DNA of 64,000 nt from CAIZQW01 sp942493055 (GCA_942493055.1 OW818680.1:5642001-5706000); one strand, 5' to 3'; positions 15,472 through 24,311 are shown, numbered from the stretch's first letter. Translations and numbers: made by a program. The notes: generated by a model from the sequence alone, not told the origin.

Positions 15472-17862
15472 ATGTCTATGCGGGTGTTGGGTGCTATCGT
15501 ATCCGGTCTGTCCATGGCGGGCATGGCCCATGCGCAAGGAGTGGAGCAGGCGACTGCTGTTGTTTCTGGAACGCCGCCGGTCTGGGCTATTGCTCCAATC
15601 GGAGCAGTCTTGGCATTGATCATGGCGTATGTCTTCTATCGGGCGATGGTCAAGGCCAATCCCGGTAATGCTCGTATGGTTGAAATCGCAGGATATGTGC
15701 GCGAAGGCGCGATGGCCTATCTCCGTCAGCAATACTCCCGCGTGGGAATGGTGTTCGCAGTTCTGGTGGTCATTTTTTCTATTTTGGCGCTTATGGGTGT
15801 CCAAAACCCGTTTGTCCCCGTGGCATTTCTGACGGGTGGTTTCTTCTCGGGGCTTTGCGGCTACCTTGGCATGAATACTGCCACGAAGGCCTCTTCGCGA
15901 ACGGCGCAGGGCGCGAGCGAAAGTCTGAATCGCGGACTTCAGGTCGCTTTCCGATCAGGTGCTGTGATGGGGTTGGTCGTGGTGGGCTTTGGCCTCCTCG
16001 ACATCTCAATCTGGTACTGGATTCTGGATCGCCTTGTTTATACCGCGGAACACATGAAGGCGGGATTCGGACATATCACAGGCCATGTATGGCTGGTTTC
16101 GCCGAATATGAATCCGGCGTCAAAGCTGATCGAAATCACGACCACCATGCTGACCTTTGGCATGGGTGCTTCGACACAGGCGCTCTTTGCGCGCGTCGGC
16201 GGCGGTATCTACACGAAGGCTGCGGATGTCGGAGCTGATCTGGTCGGCAAAGTGGAATCAGGCATCCCGGAAGATGATCCTCGCAATCCCGCAACGATTG
16301 CGGACAACGTGGGCGACAATGTGGGCGATGTGGCAGGCATGGGCGCGGATCTGTATGAATCCTATTGCGGCGCGATTCTCTCCACGGCTGCGCTGGGTGC
16401 CTGCTTGCCGATCGTGGCGGGGACGTTCTGCGGTGTGAATGCCGTGATTGCTCCGATGATTATTTCAGGTATTGGCATTGTGCTCTCAATTGCCGGTATG
16501 TACGCCGTCCGTTGTAACGACGACAAGGCCAGCATGATGACCTTGCTCAAGGCGTTGCGTCTGGGTACCTGGGGAAGCTCCGCGCTGATCGTTGTTGCTG
16601 CGGCGGTATTGGCTTGGTTCAATATTATCACGTGGGGCATTTGCGGTGCTGTCGTTGCAGGCTTGATTGCAGGCGTGATCATTGGCTACTCGACCGAGTA
16701 TTACACGTCAGATGAATATGCGCCGACGAAGAGTGTCGCCAAGCAAGCGAACATGGGTGCGGCAACAGTCATTATCGAGGGAATGGCCGTGGGGATGATG
16801 TCCTCCATGGTTCCTGTCGTGGTCATTGTGTTGGCCATTTTGACAGCCTTCGGATTGACGGGTGGATTTCATGACACGATGGCTGGACTTTACGGTATCG
16901 CCTTTGCTGCGGTCGGCATGTTGGCGACGCTCGGAATTACGCTGGCGACGGATGCGTATGGCCCGATCGCTGACAATGCTGGCGGAAATGCGGAAATGTC
17001 GCATCTGCCGCCCCATGTCCGCGAGCGTACGGACAACTTGGATATGTTGGGCAATACGACTGCTGCAACCGGCAAGGGCTTTGCGATCGGTTCGGCTGCG
17101 TTGACGGCGATGGCGTTGCTGGCGGCTGAAATTCAGGAAGTCGATGTCTGGATGCGTAAGCTGGCTGAACAGGGGCAGGTTGTGTTTGATATGAATGCTT
17201 ACCATGCGGCGACGGATAAGCTGGTCTTCTTCGTGAAGTATCTCAATCTCAGCATTCTGAATCCATTGATGCTGTGCGGAATGTTTATTGGTGGGATGAT
17301 GGCCTTTGTCTTCTGCGCCATGACCATGAAGGCAGTCGGTCGTGCGGCTGGTGCGATGGTGGAAGAGGTCCGTCGCCAATTCAAGGAAAAACCAGGCATC
17401 ATGAAGGGCACTGATAAGCCCGACTATGCGCGTTGCGTCGAGATCTCGACCAAGGGTGCTCAGCGCGAAATGCTGTTGCCCTCATTGATTGCAATTATTG
17501 TACCGGTTGCAACAGGGATGATTCTCGGTATTTCCGGGATCATGGGGTTGTTGGCCGGTGGTTTGACAACCGGCTTTGCTCTCGCGTGCATGCTGAATAA
17601 CGCGGGTGGCGCCTGGGACAATGCCAAGAAGCATATTGAAAAGGGTAATTATGGCGGCAAGAGGCTTCCGGATGGAACCAAGAATCCCGTGCATGGCGCG
17701 GCTGTGACCGGCGATACAGTGGGTGATCCGTGCAAGGATACCTGCGGTCCGTCCCTGAACATCTTGATCAAGCTGATGAGCATGGTGTCGATTGTCTTCA
17801 CGCCGATGATCCTGAAGTTCTCGCCGATCATCCAGCAGTGGCTCGGTCTCGTCACAAAGTAA
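15472..17862 (+). CDS. hppA: Membrane-bound ion-translocating pyrophosphatase, K+-dependent type
   Basis: Integral membrane pyrophosphatase (796 aa from this start, about 16 helices) that couples PPi hydrolysis to Na+ or H+ export. The PPi-binding block DVGADLVGKVE, then DDPRNPATIADNVGDNVGD and the C-terminal DTVGDPCKDT block are intact. GNTTAATGKG has Ala where K+-independent enzymes have Lys, marking the K+-dependent class. Glu in GADLYESY occupies the ion-gate position seen in Na+-pumps rather than one helical turn later, so Na+ pumping is plausible. ATG at 15472 is preferred over a GTG at 15448 because AAGGA ends 8 nt before it. It complements the PFK two genes upstream in PPi/ATP economy. 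Confidence 0.95.
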   Translation: MSMRVLGAIVSGLSMAGMAHAQGVEQATAVVSGTPPVWAIAPIGAVLALIMAYVFYRAMVKANPGNARMVEIAGYVREGAMAYLRQQYSRVGMVFAVLVVIFSILALMGVQNPFVPVAFLTGGFFSGLCGYLGMNTATKASSRTAQGASESLNRGLQVAFRSGAVMGLVVVGFGLLDISIWYWILDRLVYTAEHMKAGFGHITGHVWLVSPNMNPASKLIEITTTMLTFGMGASTQALFARVGGGIYTKAADVGADLVGKVESGIPEDDPRNPATIADNVGDNVGDVAGMGADLYESYCGAILSTAALGACLPIVAGTFCGVNAVIAPMIISGIGIVLSIAGMYAVRCNDDKASMMTLLKALRLGTWGSSALIVVAAAVLAWFNIITWGICGAVVAGLIAGVIIGYSTEYYTSDEYAPTKSVAKQANMGAATVIIEGMAVGMMSSMVPVVVIVLAILTAFGLTGGFHDTMAGLYGIAFAAVGMLATLGITLATDAYGPIADNAGGNAEMSHLPPHVRERTDNLDMLGNTTAATGKGFAIGSAALTAMALLAAEIQEVDVWMRKLAEQGQVVFDMNAYHAATDKLVFFVKYLNLSILNPLMLCGMFIGGMMAFVFCAMTMKAVGRAAGAMVEEVRRQFKEKPGIMKGTDKPDYARCVEISTKGAQREMLLPSLIAIIVPVATGMILGISGIMGLLAGGLTTGFALACMLNNAGGAWDNAKKHIEKGNYGGKRLPDGTKNPVHGAAVTGDTVGDPCKDTCGPSLNILIKLMSMVSIVFTPMILKFSPIIQQWLGLVTK

Positions 17863-17880
17863 AACGTGCCTGGAAGAGGC

Positions 17881-17999
17881 CCCTCTCGGGAGGGACGAGC
17901 GTCTGCTCGTCCAAGGCACGCAGACGCGTGCCCCTCCCAGAGCCGGTCTCCGGCTTTCCCATCATTCCAACATTCCCGTATTCCATTATTCCAGTGAAG
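17881..17999. repeat. Three-way-junction repeat plus ATTCC-rich tract
   Basis: GGGAGG (about 17890) pairs with CCTCCC (about 17935) around two adjacent perfect hairpins: ACGAGC-GTCT-GCTCGT and GGCACGC-AGAC-GCGTGCC. A tract of degenerate CATTCC/TATTCC units follows (about 17962-17995). It fills the whole gap between convergent hppA and lpxB and may serve as bidirectional terminator or be a dispersed repeat. Confidence 0.6.
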
Positions 18000-19148
18000 T
18001 CATAGAAGTTTAAGAATGGCATCTGCTGCGCGGGACACAGCGTTGCCTTCCCCGAGCATTCGAGCTGTCTCTTCGTATGCTTGGACGGTCGCGGTCCTGA
18101 GCGTTTCATCCGTGAGGTAGCCATGCAGCAGAGCTGCCGCGCGTTCCGGTGTGAAATCCTCCTGGAGCAATTCGGGCATGACTTCGCGTCCGGCAACAAT
18201 GTTAGCCAGTCCCAGATGCTTGATACCTGTGATGATCCGCCGGGCAATAAAGGCTGTAAAAGCGTTTGATGCATAGACGAGGACCGTGGGGCACTTCATC
18301 ATGCAGGCTTCCAGGGTCGCAGTCCCGGATGCCACGATCGCGGTATGCGCTTGCAGGAGCACGTGGCGCGCCTGGCCATCGACAAAGGTCAGGTTCTCGG
18401 GAAGACGCGGCAGAGATGCAGCGAGCTTTTCTGCGAACGCCCGCATCTTGATCGTGGGCGTCGGAATAATAAAAGAGCAGTCTCCCGCAAGTTTGCCTTC
18501 CAGCAATACAGCCGCTTCCATCATGCGTGGCAATAAGTGCGTGATTTCGCTTTTACGACTTCCAGGCAGGAGAGCAATGTGTTGCTTTCCTTTCCACGGC
18601 AATGAGGGGCGTGGCTCTGCAAAGGTGCGTGCGACTTCGTCTACAAGCGGATGGCCAATGAATATCGGGCGCAGGCGGGTCTCCTTGAAAAGGTCGGGTT
18701 CAAACGGGAAGAAGCAGAGGAGCTGATCCAGATATTCTGCAATTTTCGGTATGCGGTCCCGATGCCAGGCCCAGACTTGAGGACAGGCATAGTGGCATGT
18801 TTTGAGTCCATGGTCATGCGCGAATTTTGCCAGCCTCAGGTTCATTCCTGTGTAGTCAATGGTGATGACAAGGTCGGGTTTCCAGGCGAGCATGTCTTGC
18901 TTCAGGTGCTTAGCCATGCGCATGAAGAAGGGGAGCTTCATGAGGACAGGGGTGATGCCGATGGCGGCAGTATCGTCGGTATGGTAGAGGATCTCGGCGC
19001 CCTCGGCGCGCATCGTGTCACCGCCGAAGCCTCTAAAATGAATCGGCACCTGCGCGGCTCTCCGCAGCGCCTTCATCAGCAAAGCACCATGCATTTCGCC
19101 GCTGACTTCGCCAGCGCAGATGAAAATCTTAAGTTCTTTTTTGTTCAT
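18000..19148 (-). CDS. lpxB: Lipid-A-disaccharide synthase
   Basis: Peripheral inner-membrane GT19 enzyme that joins UDP-diacylglucosamine and lipid X to form the lipid A disaccharide, so the cell makes an LPS-type outer membrane. From MNKKELKIF it has 382 aa, the family length; the frame is open a further 78 codons upstream but that region has no LpxB similarity. CAGEVSGEMHG, ACPQVWAWHRDRIPKI, FFPFEPD, GHPLVD and LLPGSRKSEI are diagnostic in order. No Shine-Dalgarno is visible; a TATACT box ends 7 nt before the ATG (see promoter). Confidence 0.95.
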   Translation of the reverse strand: MNKKELKIFICAGEVSGEMHGALLMKALRRAAQVPIHFRGFGGDTMRAEGAEILYHTDDTAAIGITPVLMKLPFFMRMAKHLKQDMLAWKPDLVITIDYTGMNLRLAKFAHDHGLKTCHYACPQVWAWHRDRIPKIAEYLDQLLCFFPFEPDLFKETRLRPIFIGHPLVDEVARTFAEPRPSLPWKGKQHIALLPGSRKSEITHLLPRMMEAAVLLEGKLAGDCSFIIPTPTIKMRAFAEKLAASLPRLPENLTFVDGQARHVLLQAHTAIVASGTATLEACMMKCPTVLVYASNAFTAFIARRIITGIKHLGLANIVAGREVMPELLQEDFTPERAAALLHGYLTDETLRTATVQAYEETARMLGEGNAVSRAADAILKLL

Positions 19149-19155
19149 GGTTTTT

Positions 19156-19185
19156 AGTATAGCTCTTCTGTATTTCTGTTGGGAA
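19156..19185 (-). promoter_or_regulatory. Predicted lpxB promoter implying a leaderless mRNA
   Basis: On the minus strand TTCCCA (19180-19185), 18-nt spacer, TATACT (19156-19161), then only 7 nt to the ATG. A normal start point would fall at or within one or two bases of the A of ATG. Confidence 0.5.
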
Positions 19186-19212
19186 TCAAAAAGCGCGTAA
19201 TGGCTAAAATAG

Positions 19213-19983
19213 TTATGTTCGGCAGGTGCCGAGCACGAGAAGCGCATAATAGGTGTGTTCAACGTCGCCTTGCGGTAAGCCAGGTATGGCTGAAAACAGA
19301 TTGTCCGGGCACCAGCAGGCCTCAGTAAAAAGCAGGTCTTGTGAGCGTCCCTCGGCTTGGTCTGCGAGTACAAAACGGGCAACTGCAGTCGCCAGCAGAT
19401 CAGGCGGGGTATTGTCTGCGGAGCTGAAGCCTCCTGTTTCCGAATGACGGCGCAGCAGCTTTTCGCGTATGAACGGGGCGTTTGAGGCGTGCGGGTTTGT
19501 CGCGAGCTGTGCGGCCAGTCGCGATGTTGAAAGGGCGTGCGTGTTCGTGAACCGAGCCAGAGAGAAAAGGAGAGGTGCGAGACCGGGAAAGGATATGCAG
19601 AGGAGCAGGCCCGTTAAAAAAAGAGCGTACGGATCATGGGGGGGATGACGCAGGAGAAAAGAGAGGCAACGGAACCTTCGTTTAAATGCGGACATGCACT
19701 GGAGGCTGACAAAGGCTTTGCAGAAACGGTCGATGCTGCTTTTCGTCTGACACGTCGCAAAGTAACGCTCGATGGAAGTTGGTGATGTGTGGGTGAGCGC
19801 ACGCAATGCAAGCCAGGCAAAGAGAGAATAATAAGGGTCAGAGCGGGCCCCGTTTAAATCCGTGTAGCCCCCGTCCGGCGCGCAACGACTCCGGAGGGTG
19901 TCCGCCAGACTCTCACGGGCTTCCGGCGTGAGCCCCTCAGCTCCTCGTTTTGCAGTTGCTTCGATCATCTGGAAAAGATTCAT
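19213..19983 (-). CDS. Prenyltransferase/squalene-oxidase-repeat-like protein
   Basis: A 256-residue protein from MNLFQMIEAT (chosen because the upstream in-frame extension is low in predicted structure and a promoter sits in it). CAPDGGYTDLNGARSDPYYSLFAWLALRAL and SETGGFSSADNTPPDLLATAV resemble the GGF/GGY-type repeats of alpha/alpha-toroid prenyltransferase beta subunits, and DVEHTYYALLVLG closes the toroid. Zinc ligands typical of true protein prenyltransferases are not obvious, so enzymatic activity is uncertain. A hydrophobic stretch around residue 130 could insert in a membrane. It precedes lpxB on the same strand. Confidence 0.6.
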   Translation of the reverse strand: MNLFQMIEATAKRGAEGLTPEARESLADTLRSRCAPDGGYTDLNGARSDPYYSLFAWLALRALTHTSPTSIERYFATCQTKSSIDRFCKAFVSLQCMSAFKRRFRCLSFLLRHPPHDPYALFLTGLLLCISFPGLAPLLFSLARFTNTHALSTSRLAAQLATNPHASNAPFIREKLLRRHSETGGFSSADNTPPDLLATAVARFVLADQAEGRSQDLLFTEACWCPDNLFSAIPGLPQGDVEHTYYALLVLGTCRT

Positions 19984-19991
19984 TGGAGTTG

Positions 19992-20021
19992 AGTATACAG
20001 ATAATGTCCGAGAAAAATCAA
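19992..20021 (-). promoter_or_regulatory. Predicted promoter of the prenyltransferase-like gene, leaderless
   Basis: On the minus strand TTGATT (20016-20021), 18-nt spacer, TATACT (19992-19997), then 8 nt to the ATG at 19983. No Shine-Dalgarno is present. The layout matches the lpxB promoter. Confidence 0.5.
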
Positions 20022-20083
20022 CTGGCTTCTTTTTAAATCGTAAGAGATAACCGCGCATCCCCAAGAAACAGCCTCATTCCTGC

Positions 20084-20112
20084 TTGAGTTGGCTTATGGT
20101 TTTCGCTATTCT
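20084..20112 (+). promoter_or_regulatory. Predicted sigma70 promoter of the propeller gene
   Basis: TTGAGT (20084-20089), 17-nt spacer, TATTCT (20107-20112), 33 nt before the ATG at 20146, which has an AGGGGAGG ribosome site. Confidence 0.6.
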
Positions 20113-20145
20113 ATGGCCATTACATGCATGAAAGGGGAGGTTATT

Positions 20146-21453
20146 ATGAGGGGATTCGGTATTGTTTTCTTTGGCTTTGTTTTAAGTTCGCTGACGGTAC
20201 GCGCTGAGGCGGATCTATTTCCCCTTGTTGAAGCCAAGCCAGGCTGGCAGGAAGCACTGCCGGAAATGAAATTCGCAGAGACGGATTGGCCGTGGTGGCG
20301 CGGTCCGACGCGCGACAATGTCGTGCGCACCAAGAAGGATGCGCCGACGGAATGGGGCGAGGCAAAAAATCTGCTCTGGCGTACACCGATTCCTGGCGCC
20401 GGACATTCGACGCCGATCCTTTACAAAGACCGCATTTATTTAACCACAGGGGAAGGAACGGCGAGTGCCACAAACCTTTTCCTGATTGCACTGGACAAAA
20501 AAACCGGGCAGCAGGTCTGGAAGGTTGAGCTATACTCCGGTTCCTGGTCAAAACCTCACAAGGACAACAATTATGCCTCGTCAACGGTTGCCTGTGATGG
20601 TGAACGTCTTTTTGTCACGTATGAAAATGGCGAGAAGCTCGGCATGTTGGCGACCGACTTGAACGGCAAGATTGTCTGGAAGAAGTGGATTGCCAACTAT
20701 TTTTGCGCCTGGGGTATTTCGACCTCGCCGATTCTCTACAAATCCGCCCTGATCATGGCGGTTGAGGGGCAACCTGGAAGCTGGTTGGTGGCCCTGAATC
20801 GTGCGACTGGCGATGTTATTTATCGCAGAGAGCTCAGGAAGGTCAAGCAGAGTTACGGCACGCCGATGATTGCGACCATCAAGGGGAAAGACCAGATTCT
20901 TCAAGTGGGGGGTGAAACGACGCGCGGATACTCTGCGGCCACCGGGGAGTTGATCTGGGAATGTAATGGCCCTGCGACCTTCTGTGTCGCGACACCTGCG
21001 GTAAACGGGGATATGATCTATGCGACGGGCGGGTATCCGCAACGCGAGATGCTGGCGATCCGTGCGGACGGGACAGGGGATGTGACCGCCTCGCATGTGA
21101 TCTGGAAGACGGATGCAAAGGTCGGCTACGTGCCGTCGCCCCTCTATTCTGAAGGCGTCTTGTATGCGGTCAGTGACAGTGGACTCTTCCGCGCGTATGA
21201 CGCTTTGACAGGTAAGATCCTGTGGGACCACAACTTTGATGCCCCGTTTTACTCATCCCCCTTACTGGCTAATGGCAAAATCTACCTCTTTGACCGGAAG
21301 GGCAAGGGCCATGTGATCCCGGTCGGCCGTGAAAAAGGCACTATTGTGACAAGTGAACTTCCATCCGGCGCTTGCGCCACCCCTGTTGTTATGGATGGGA
21401 AGCTCTATATTCGCACGTTTAGCGACCTCTTCTGCTTTGGCTCAAAGGAGTAG
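20146..21453 (+). CDS. Exported PQQ-like beta-propeller protein
   Basis: A 435-residue protein with signal peptide; start set by AGGGGAGG 5 nt upstream. WPWWRGPTRDN near the N terminus and repeated blades of the form LIALDKKTGQQVW, VALNRATGDVIY, YSAATGELIWE, RAYDALTGKILW and YLFDRKGK mark a quinoprotein-dehydrogenase-type eight-blade propeller. Residues for PQQ or metal binding are not evident, so it is probably a structural or substrate-binding periplasmic protein, of a type common in Planctomycetes/Verrucomicrobia-related genomes. Single-gene unit. Confidence 0.85.
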   Translation: MRGFGIVFFGFVLSSLTVRAEADLFPLVEAKPGWQEALPEMKFAETDWPWWRGPTRDNVVRTKKDAPTEWGEAKNLLWRTPIPGAGHSTPILYKDRIYLTTGEGTASATNLFLIALDKKTGQQVWKVELYSGSWSKPHKDNNYASSTVACDGERLFVTYENGEKLGMLATDLNGKIVWKKWIANYFCAWGISTSPILYKSALIMAVEGQPGSWLVALNRATGDVIYRRELRKVKQSYGTPMIATIKGKDQILQVGGETTRGYSAATGELIWECNGPATFCVATPAVNGDMIYATGGYPQREMLAIRADGTGDVTASHVIWKTDAKVGYVPSPLYSEGVLYAVSDSGLFRAYDALTGKILWDHNFDAPFYSSPLLANGKIYLFDRKGKGHVIPVGREKGTIVTSELPSGACATPVVMDGKLYIRTFSDLFCFGSKE

Positions 21454-21512
21454 TCGGGTACCCCCCCGTGAAAAATAATCGCAAAAAAGTTGCTGGAACT
21501 GCAAATGGCAGG

Positions 21513-21541
21513 TTGACCATCGGCATGTCTTATGCTATATT
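21513..21541 (+). promoter_or_regulatory. Predicted sigma70 promoter of rpmH-rnpA-yidD-yidC
   Basis: TTGACC (21513-21518), exactly 17 nt, TATATT (21536-21541), 42 nt before the rpmH ATG. Near-consensus boxes suit a highly expressed ribosomal protein gene. Confidence 0.75.
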
Positions 21542-21583
21542 ATAAAGCTCATTTTTTGACGAGAAAGGTAGGAACATTGCAGT

Positions 21584-21721
21584 ATGAAGATGACATGGCA
21601 TCCTTCGAAGTTGAAGCGCGTCCGTAAGATCGGTTTTCGCGCACGTATGGCGACCAAGGGAGGGCGTAAGGTTTTGAACGCCCGTCGGCGTAAGGGGCGT
21701 CTGCGTTTGACGCAGGTGTAA
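21584..21721 (+). CDS. rpmH: 50S ribosomal protein L34
   Basis: A 45-codon gene encoding a very basic peptide that begins MKMTWHPSKLKRVRK and contains GFRARMATKGGRKVL, the L34 signature. It binds 23S rRNA in the large subunit. It heads the classic rpmH-rnpA-yidD-yidC order, with rnpA starting 19 nt after its stop. Confidence 0.97.
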   Translation: MKMTWHPSKLKRVRKIGFRARMATKGGRKVLNARRRKGRLRLTQV

Positions 21722-21740
21722 TCACGTGACCGAGGGCGTC

Positions 21741-22130
21741 ATGGTTGATGCGACTCGGACAATAGAAACGATGCCCAAGCCGCTTCGTTTGAATCGCCTT
21801 GTCTCTGCACAGTATAAAGCTGTGTTTGCGCAAAAGCGATCCCTCTATGGGCAAACGATAGCTGTTTGGGTGGCTTTTTCAGCCAATGCCGACCGCAAGG
21901 TCGGCGTTATTGTTTCTAAGCGGACGTTTCGGCGTGCGGTAGACCGTAATCGTGCGAAACGGCTGATGCGTGAAGCTTTTCGGTTGACGTGCGCGTGCCT
22001 GATTCCGGGGGTGCATCTTATTTTGATTGCGCGCTCTGGAATCAGCGGAAAAACGTCGGCTGATGTGATGCGTGATTTTGAGCGCGTAGCTAAGCGGGCC
22101 AATCTATGGCAACCGATGGCTCATGTGTAG
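21741..22130 (+). CDS. rnpA: Ribonuclease P protein component
   Basis: Protein subunit (129 aa) of RNase P, which removes tRNA 5' leaders. RNRAKRLMREAFR is the conserved RNR motif; KVGVIVSKRTFRRAV precedes it as expected. ATG at 21741 is favoured by a GAGG 5 nt upstream; a GTG at 21726 is in frame and possible. Confidence 0.94.
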   Translation: MVDATRTIETMPKPLRLNRLVSAQYKAVFAQKRSLYGQTIAVWVAFSANADRKVGVIVSKRTFRRAVDRNRAKRLMREAFRLTCACLIPGVHLILIARSGISGKTSADVMRDFERVAKRANLWQPMAHV

Positions 22131-22144
22131 TGAGTGGCTTTAAA

Positions 22145-22432
22145 ATGAAGGCTGTGCTCTCTTCTTTTAGTGCAGGTGCCTGCTGGATTTTGATTTTTAT
22201 TGTTCGCATCTATAAAGTGCTCATCTCGCCGCTGATTGGTCCCTGTTGCCGCTTTGAGCCGACCTGTTCGACCTATTGCATTGAGGCCTTGCGGACGCAC
22301 GGTTTCGTGAAAGGACTGTGGCTGACGGTCTGTAGACTCTGCAGGTGCCGCCCATTCGGCCCCTCCGGTTATGATCCGGTTCCGCCTCCGTCGGAAAAAA
22401 GAACCACACATAACGGACAAAAGGATTTATGA
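22145..22432 (+). CDS. yidD: Membrane protein insertion efficiency factor YidD
   Basis: Small membrane-associated protein (95 aa from this start) that assists YidC/Sec insertion. ISPLIGPCCRFEPTCSTYCIEAL and FGPSGYDPVP are the family blocks, with the PTCS motif intact. The start at 22145 gives the usual amphipathic N terminus; an ATG at 22106 would overlap rnpA by 25 nt and cannot be excluded. Its stop overlaps the yidC start by four bases. Confidence 0.93.
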   Translation: MKAVLSSFSAGACWILIFIVRIYKVLISPLIGPCCRFEPTCSTYCIEALRTHGFVKGLWLTVCRLCRCRPFGPSGYDPVPPPSEKRTTHNGQKDL

Positions 22433-24240
22433 ATAAACAAGAGAAACTGATTGCAGGTTTGTTGGGGTTGATGCTGGTCGGCTGGCTGTTTTACAGTCAG
22501 ACCCAGCAAGCGAAGCAGGCGAAAATTGTCGCTCAGCAGCAGGCTGAAGCGCGTCAGCAAGCTGCGGCGGCATCGAATGCTGTTGAGACCGCTGTTATAC
22601 CGCTCACAACGCCTGCTCCCGCTGCGCCCATCGCACCGGTAGCCGCAGTGCTTACGCCCACCGCGCCTGAAGAGGTCGTCGAATTAACGACGGATGATGT
22701 GCGTCTTTCCATTTCTTCGCATGGCGCGTCCCTGAAACGGGTGGAATTGAGCCAGTTTGCAGAAAAGCCTGGAAAGAAGAGCGAGTCCAACCCCGCCGTC
22801 GTCTTGGACTATGCTGCCGCGCCTGCGCTGCAACTCGAAGGCCTTCCCGGACTTCCGCCGAACGCGGCCTATCAGATTAAGAAGGATGATTCCGGCCGTG
22901 TGGTGACGCTGACAACCGTGACGGCGCAGAATCTGGAAGTGACACGCCGCATTGAGTTACTGAAGGACTACCAGATCGCTGTTGTCGACACCGTCAAGAA
23001 TCTGAGTGCCGAGAAGGTCCTGATCGGGACGAATGAAATCAGTATCGGTGTGATGGCGAAAGGTCAATCGCAGAACGAAATTTTATCCGTTGACTCCTTT
23101 CCTGCTGCTGACAAGGCAAAAGTGAAGCACTGGGGCTCGGAGAAGCTGACGAAGACCTATCTGGTTGGCGGAAGTGTGGGGGGATGCGGAGGGGCTGCAT
23201 CCGCAGCCGGCATGCCGGAGCGTAGCGTCATACCGGTGGTGGAGGCTTCAAAATGGGTTGCCATCAAATCACGCTTCTTTGTCAGTGCGCTATCCTCAAG
23301 CGAAACCAATAGCGGGTTCGTGCTGAAGACGGTACGTGATATGAGTCACCAGTCGTATGCCCTGAAGTCGCTGACGGCGAGTGTGGTCTTTGCTGGCCGT
23401 GAGTTGGATAAAGGGGAGACGCTGACGCGCAATTACACCTTGTTTATCGGACCGAAGAAACTGTCACTGTTAAGAAGCATGGGAAACAAGATGCAGGATG
23501 TGATGGAGTTCGGCTTCTTCTGGTGGTTCTGTGAATTGTTGCTCCCCACACTCAATTTCTTCCATTCGCTGATTCCAAACTATGGCGTTGCCATTATTCT
23601 GCTGACCTTCCTGGTGCGTATCATCTTCTGGCCCTTGACCCACAAGAGCACCATGAGCATGAAGAAGATGCAGGAGCTCCAGCCCAAGCTCAAAGAGATT
23701 CAAGCCAAGTTCAAAGATAATCCGACCAAGGTGCAGCAGGAGACCTGGGCCTGCTACAAAGAGAACAAGGTCAATCCGCTCTCGAGTTGCTTGCCGATGC
23801 TGATTCAGATTCCGATATTCATTGCCTTGTTTACAGTGCTGCGCAGTGCTGTGGAGTTGCGCTATGCGCCCTTCCTCTGGATGGCAGATTTGAGCGAGCC
23901 TGAAAATCTCTTCCTCGGCATGATCCCCTTCATCGGGGCACTCAATATCCTGCCGATTCTGATGGCTGGCACCATGGCCTTGCAGACCTACCTGACGCCC
24001 TCTGCTGGCGATCCAGCGCAACAGAAGATGATGCTGGTGATGATGCCGGTCATGATGCTCTTCATGTTCTACAGCTTCCCCTCCGCATTATCCTTGTACT
24101 GGACTGTGAGCCAGGTGCTCTCGATTGTTCAGATGCTCATGATGCGGCGTAAAGTCGCGCATGAGCAGCATCCCACGGATGGTGTTCTGCCGCCCGACTC
24201 GTCCCTGACGCGTCAGCAGCGTCGTGCGTCAGCACGCTGA
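22429..24240 (+). CDS. yidC: Membrane protein insertase YidC
   Basis: Inner-membrane insertase of 603 aa. A single N-terminal helix (residues 6-25) is followed by a Gln/Ala/Pro-rich linker, a periplasmic beta domain (about 80-350) as in Gram-negative YidC, and five C-terminal helices from about residue 355 containing NYGVAIILLTFLVRIIFWPL and SCLPMLIQIPIFIALF. A basic tail ends the protein. Coupled to yidD through an ATGA overlap. Confidence 0.96.
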   Translation: MNKQEKLIAGLLGLMLVGWLFYSQTQQAKQAKIVAQQQAEARQQAAAASNAVETAVIPLTTPAPAAPIAPVAAVLTPTAPEEVVELTTDDVRLSISSHGASLKRVELSQFAEKPGKKSESNPAVVLDYAAAPALQLEGLPGLPPNAAYQIKKDDSGRVVTLTTVTAQNLEVTRRIELLKDYQIAVVDTVKNLSAEKVLIGTNEISIGVMAKGQSQNEILSVDSFPAADKAKVKHWGSEKLTKTYLVGGSVGGCGGAASAAGMPERSVIPVVEASKWVAIKSRFFVSALSSSETNSGFVLKTVRDMSHQSYALKSLTASVVFAGRELDKGETLTRNYTLFIGPKKLSLLRSMGNKMQDVMEFGFFWWFCELLLPTLNFFHSLIPNYGVAIILLTFLVRIIFWPLTHKSTMSMKKMQELQPKLKEIQAKFKDNPTKVQQETWACYKENKVNPLSSCLPMLIQIPIFIALFTVLRSAVELRYAPFLWMADLSEPENLFLGMIPFIGALNILPILMAGTMALQTYLTPSAGDPAQQKMMLVMMPVMMLFMFYSFPSALSLYWTVSQVLSIVQMLMMRRKVAHEQHPTDGVLPPDSSLTRQQRRASAR

Positions 24241-24247
24241 GGAGAAT

Positions 24248-24295
24248 TGCGTTATTGCCTGATTGCGTTATTGCCTGATTGCGTTATTGCCTTAT
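24248..24295. repeat. Three tandem copies of a 16-bp unit
   Basis: TGCGTTATTGCCTGAT is repeated at 24248, 24264 and 24280 (the last with two changes), filling the gap between the yidC stop and the rRNA methyltransferase start. Copy number of such a unit may vary by slippage. Confidence 0.85.
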
Positions 24296-24311
24296 TTTGC
24301 AACCCTCTGGG

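Noticed and set aside
16708..17379. Open frame antisense to hppA (223 codons), His/Arg-rich
   Set aside because: Unusual composition is explained by the complement of the membrane-protein codons.
21454..21583. Possible oriC upstream of rpmH
   Set aside because: No cluster of DnaA boxes and no AT-rich unwinding element; the region is explained by a promoter.
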